A stretch of DNA of 64,000 nucleotides from positions 642,016-706,015 of the forward strand of contig CABFPE010000035.1 of NCBI GenBank assembly GCA_900660155.1, in the 5' to 3' direction. Within the stretch, counting starts at the first letter, position 1. Every line of letters begins with the position of its first letter. The position numbers and the translations under genes are program-made. Below the pieces are notes generated by a model that did not search any database, had not been told where the DNA came from, and was given only the letters and a program-made list of their open reading frames with translations. Below are positions 59,831-64,000 of the stretch, one piece after another. Source of the stretch: Hofstenia miamia (lineage: Eukaryota > Xenacoelomorpha > Acoela > Hofsteniidae).

Positions 59831-62800
59831 GAAAATGCCAGAAACTCTATCGAATTAAATTTAACCAACTATTCGAAATATTCTCAACCCAACTATTCGA
59901 ATATTCTGATCCAACACTGGTTAAGATTAACGATTAATATTGGTACACAAAAAAGGCTGTCTTAAAAAACGATGTCACTAATCTAATATTGATACTTCGA
60001 GTTTTCAATCTGTTATGACATTCATGAATATTACGTTTATTTTTGGTTGAATTCTTCAGAAAGAAACAATTAAAATTGCGTCAATATTTTTACAAACTAA
60101 CAGGCCACGTCGCCGCAAAAGGACAACCCGTTCACATCTTTGTGCTAATGCCCTGCACGTTGCTATAATGCGTATTGATTTTGTGTTTTCAAAAAAGGAA
60201 AGATTTCGCTGTCACACAAACAATAATGTGATTTGATAAACACGACACATCCTAATTAGGTCTATTCCTGCGACGTAACATAAGATATTACAGTTTCTTG
60301 AATGCCCTTTTGAGATAATGTATTGGTACTATATAATCGTTATTTTTTTCTTTGATTGATCAGGAAATTTTCTTTCTCAAAATTGGTGTCGACGATTGCT
60401 CTGAAATGACAAAATTTGGTAATTTATCTTGAGCCAATTATATAATGAAGAGTGAATGCAAATATTTTGGGGTGACTTCATTTTCAAAGCTTGCAGATAA
60501 TGTCTAAAAATATCGATATTTATGTCTAATGAGGTGAAAATCATAGTTAATTCAGTGTTATTGGGGTTATTAAAATTCTGATGACATTATAACATTTGAT
60601 TGTAATTGCAAAGAAATTGAAGCACTAAATATTAAAAATAAACGTGTCAAAGATTTCCATTTCCCACATTGAAATTGATAGTTGAGCGTAGAACTTTAAT
60701 ATTTCACTGACTGACTTAAATTTTTAACATAAATTAGTTAGTTAGGCTAGCATATCTTTTTAGGAATACATTAAGAAATTTTTTGAAACCGCATCAAAAT
60801 GAAGAATATTCTAACAGGAGACGCGAAAACTGTATTCAGTGATGTAATCACATCGTTCTATGTTTTAGTGATTCATCAAAATTAGCAGATTTATTAACCA
60901 TATAAAGATACTATTAAACTTTTATCTCAATAGTATCTCATGCCAACATCATTGCACAGCTGAAACACCATCATATTTCAGTAGTAAGCTTTTCTTTCAA
61001 AGCAAATAAGCCAGGGAAATCTTGATAAAATATTTTCCCAAATTGCAACAATTATATTTATTTATTCTCAATGGGCCATCATATTGCATCATCTGGCTTG
61101 AAATATGTCTATTTAAATGGTCTTCTTAGATACCACGGAGAGTAAATTAATTGAAATAGATGACACTTAATTAACATTCGGATGAAAAAGATGTGAGACT
61201 GGAAATTGAAATTTTCAAAAACAACTCCTCCAAATGAGCAATTTGCTTTAGGATTCGTAGATAATCGAGGGATGAGATATGAATGATTCCATAAATATTC
61301 ACAGAGTATGAACTAATTGAAACATGTGTAAATTGTACCTTTTGCAATAATCTGGAACATATTGAAATTTAAACCAATAAGCAAGATATTCCAAGCACAA
61401 GTGAATAATGCTTAATATTATATTTTCGGTGAAAACCTTCTTAGTCTTCAAAGTAAACCCTAAATCAATGTATTTTATTGTATTTGAATGCCTATATATA
61501 GTCAACATTTGACTTGTTTGCCATTGAATACATGACCTTATTTTTTATTTCAAAAAAGCAAGAAAACTTAATTGAAATATAAAACTTATTTACTCCTTGT
61601 TTTTGCTTCTACAATTGTTTCTAGTTAAAAAAGACTTTCGTCAAATTTTTCTTAAATTTACAATTGTGCAATTAAAAATAAATTATTAATCTTTTTGCCT
61701 AATGCGTAGGCTTGCCGTTGAGTAAGTTTTTCCACACAACAATCAACAGAACACAATATGAAAACACTGTTATATCACACAGCCGGCACAACACCACACA
61801 ACTAAGTCATTAGATGTATTCGTAAAATCCCAATTAAAATGATACCAAATATTGTTTACATCAAATCTCTTTTAATAATATAGTAGCTTCAACATAATTA
61901 CAGAATGATAACTAGGTTGTGCATTTGAATGTGTTCGAAGAAATACTTCTATCCAACTCAACAGCATTTCTAGTTAATAATCTTGTTAAAAAATATTGTT
62001 GAATAGAACTTAGTAAAATCAAAAATGTATGATTCAAAAATTCATGTAAGTAAAAGAATTTGTAATTTTTGCTATCAACCTGGTGAAGTATTCAAGATTT
62101 CACTAATTATGAAACATTTTTTTTATCAAAACAATCTTGTTTAGAAAAAATCTGATCTGCACGCTTCTACAACAACAATATTTACATATATTACATTAAT
62201 AAGGCTGTGCAAAATGCTTACTAAGACTGAGCTAGTAACAATTTATTCACTATGCTATATCTAAAACCAAGCTGAGCAATAAAAAGCTTGTCTTTGCAAA
62301 ATTTTTGTTGTGAAATTTAGAGTGTTTCTATCATTCTTATTATGTATACTAAATTCAGCTACTTTTTGTAAAGAATTTTGTGTAGTCGCGAGGGGAGCAG
62401 CAAGGGTATGGCGACTACCTTCTTTTGAGATTTCGAGAGAAGTAAAAGAACACAAATGTAATTTTGTTTAACATGACATAACTTGTTTCAAGAACAGCAT
62501 TTTGTTATAAGCAAAAACATAAATTCCAATAATTCATATTTTGTATATATTTACAACTTTTGAATAAGATTTTGGCGGTCTGAACGAATTGTGTATGTTT
62601 CACAAAAAAATTGCACAACTTTATAGAATGGAATAAATTTAAAAAATCTGTAGTGGATAGAAATTAAAATGCTCAGATTTCTTCACGGCAGTTAATCTAA
62701 CAAGTTGCTATTGCTACATTACTCAGCACATTTAGCGCATTTCCTAGACACATTAGTTAAGAATAATGAACCTTGGAATAGCTTACTTTCGACAAAAATC

Positions 62801-63219
62801 AAAATTGCAAATGAGATTTTTTGTATTTTCTGTCTATTGTCCATCCTAAATTCACAATTGATAAGATTATTGCAGAGATGATAATAATAAAACAGTGTGC
62901 ACATAAAGCAAGTACAGTTGTTTAAATTTTATACCTATTTATTTTAATACCTACCAAGTTTTTTCTGTCTTTTTTTGCAAAATGGGTGTCCAACCATTAA
63001 AATAGTAAATGGAATTACAAGCAAGAAAAAATCTGTAAAAGTGGTGATTTTTATACCTGATTACACCTTTCACGAATTTGCGATTAAATATTTATCTACT
63101 ACAGGGACATAAATAGATCAAGATATGTTTAGCTAGCCCAACAAAACCCAATTTGTCAAAATTTGACCTAAATATGATCCCACTTCAGTTTTAATACTTC
63201 TACAGGGTTTTGCTTCATG

Positions 63220-63260
<41 letters not shown>

Positions 63261-64000
63261 TATATATATAAATTTGAAAAGAAACGCATATAAATTGAAT
63301 TAATAAAGTTATATAGAAAAATAATACTAAATAGTTTAAATTTTCATACGGAAGTGTAACATAATCAGTATATAACTGTTTTGCAAAACGTGCATGTATA
63401 GTGTTTTTCGAAAACTCAAGCATGACCCACATTACTTTGAAACTTTCATCCAACCCATTTATTCACGTTTTTATATATTTTTATTGCTTGACCCAAATAA
63501 AAAATTTATCAAGAAATGTGAACAAATCCATGGATTGGGGTGTATCAATCCCTTAGTCGTGACTAGGCTACCAAATATCAATAAAAAAGTATTAAAAGCT
63601 AAGCTCTAGTATTTAAGCTTCTTTAGATATGGGTTTTAGTTAGGGTTAAAATTAACATCTTGTATGTACTTCAACCCATGCCTGACTCATACTCAATCCA
63701 AAGAAATCCCTCAAACATTATGTTTAGAATACATACATTTTCTCAAACCTTCCTTCATTTGACTCTACCCCTGATGGTGTCCTGAGGCATAATATGGTAC
63801 TAGAAAGTGTCTGAGTGTGTCCTAGGGAATGTTGTCTATATATATATATTTTCTAGACATAACCCTTGATAAAAATTACCGGAGTAAACCATTGTTAATT
63901 GTTCAGTGCTCGAAAATTCATTTTATGCCATATTCAGGTAAATCTTTCAAATAGTGTAAAATTTTTGGAAAAAAGTTGATTTTCATTCCGGTTAGGCGAA
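59831..64000. other. Non-coding end of the window with TA repeats
   Basis: TA microsatellites lie at about 63,223-63,257 and 63,836-63,849. 60,090-60,240 is slightly richer in G+C but has no recognisable frame. No gene was identified. Confidence 0.5.

Noticed and set aside
1-64000. tRNA, rRNA, CRISPR, LTR retroelements and Polinton-like elements
   Set aside because: I looked for conserved tRNA boxes, regularly spaced repeats, long terminal repeats and capsid-bearing elements and found none I could support.

Overview
This is a 64 kb piece of an AT-rich metazoan nuclear genome, very probably from an invertebrate. It holds an intronless Sox-type HMG-box gene, a class A G-protein-coupled receptor in one exon, and the first exon of what looks like an SLC44/choline-transporter-like gene. 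Everything else that can be recognised is transposable-element debris. No rRNA, tRNA, CRISPR array or prokaryotic operon was seen. I cannot fix the phylum. A LINE carrying a 2A peptide, a Penelope-like element with a hammerhead-like motif, a P element and several hAT families together fit a marine invertebrate such as a tunicate, cnidarian, mollusc or lower deuterostome, but that is inference.

Layout. 1-1200: the GIY-YIG end of a Penelope-like element (PLE), a hammerhead-ribozyme-like motif just downstream, and a LINE tail. 2500-3310: the Sox gene on the minus strand, with a TATA/CCAAT promoter and a 25-bp tandem duplication that changes the reading frame of its tail. 5674-5860: the SLC44-like exon, running directly into a plus-strand LINE (to about 10.4 kb) with a perfect 2A motif. 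That LINE meets a minus-strand LINE (10.43-12.64 kb) tail to tail. 12,850-14,877: a hAT-type element with a perfect 8-bp target-site duplication (TSD), containing a 1000-N gap. 17.3-22.3 kb: a minus-strand LINE split by a plus-strand hAT (18,633-21,147) whose transposase is mostly open. 27,137-28,695: another hAT with a perfect 8-bp TSD. 29,788-30,795: the receptor gene. 31.99-33.08 kb: a second PLE with a YVDD reverse-transcriptase box and GIY-YIG domain, then a probable Tc1 scrap. 36.6-38.2 kb: a hAT with a TTF-type finger. 40.3-41.8 kb: a second 1000-N gap and a Tc1-like transposase start with IR/DR ends. 45.0-45.4 kb: a mariner-like scrap. 47.7 and 49.9 kb: short non-autonomous elements. 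51.78-53.85 kb: a P-element transposase interrupted by a 1.5-kb inverted-repeat element, then cut by a LINE (53.85-57.6 kb), which abuts yet another LINE scrap on the minus strand. 59.38-59.83 kb: a MITE with a relative at 31.4 kb.

The host genes do not obviously work together, and the window reads as a gene-poor region of nested insertions. Two of three isolated N bases sit exactly between two near-identical copies of the same sequence (155 bp and 1175 bp). These look like unmerged contig overlaps or haplotypes, so copy numbers there should not be trusted. The most interesting single observation is the hammerhead-like fold next to the PLE endonuclease. Next are the frame-changing duplication in the Sox gene, the exon-LINE junction with its 2A peptide, and the nested P-element/hAT/LINE stack.
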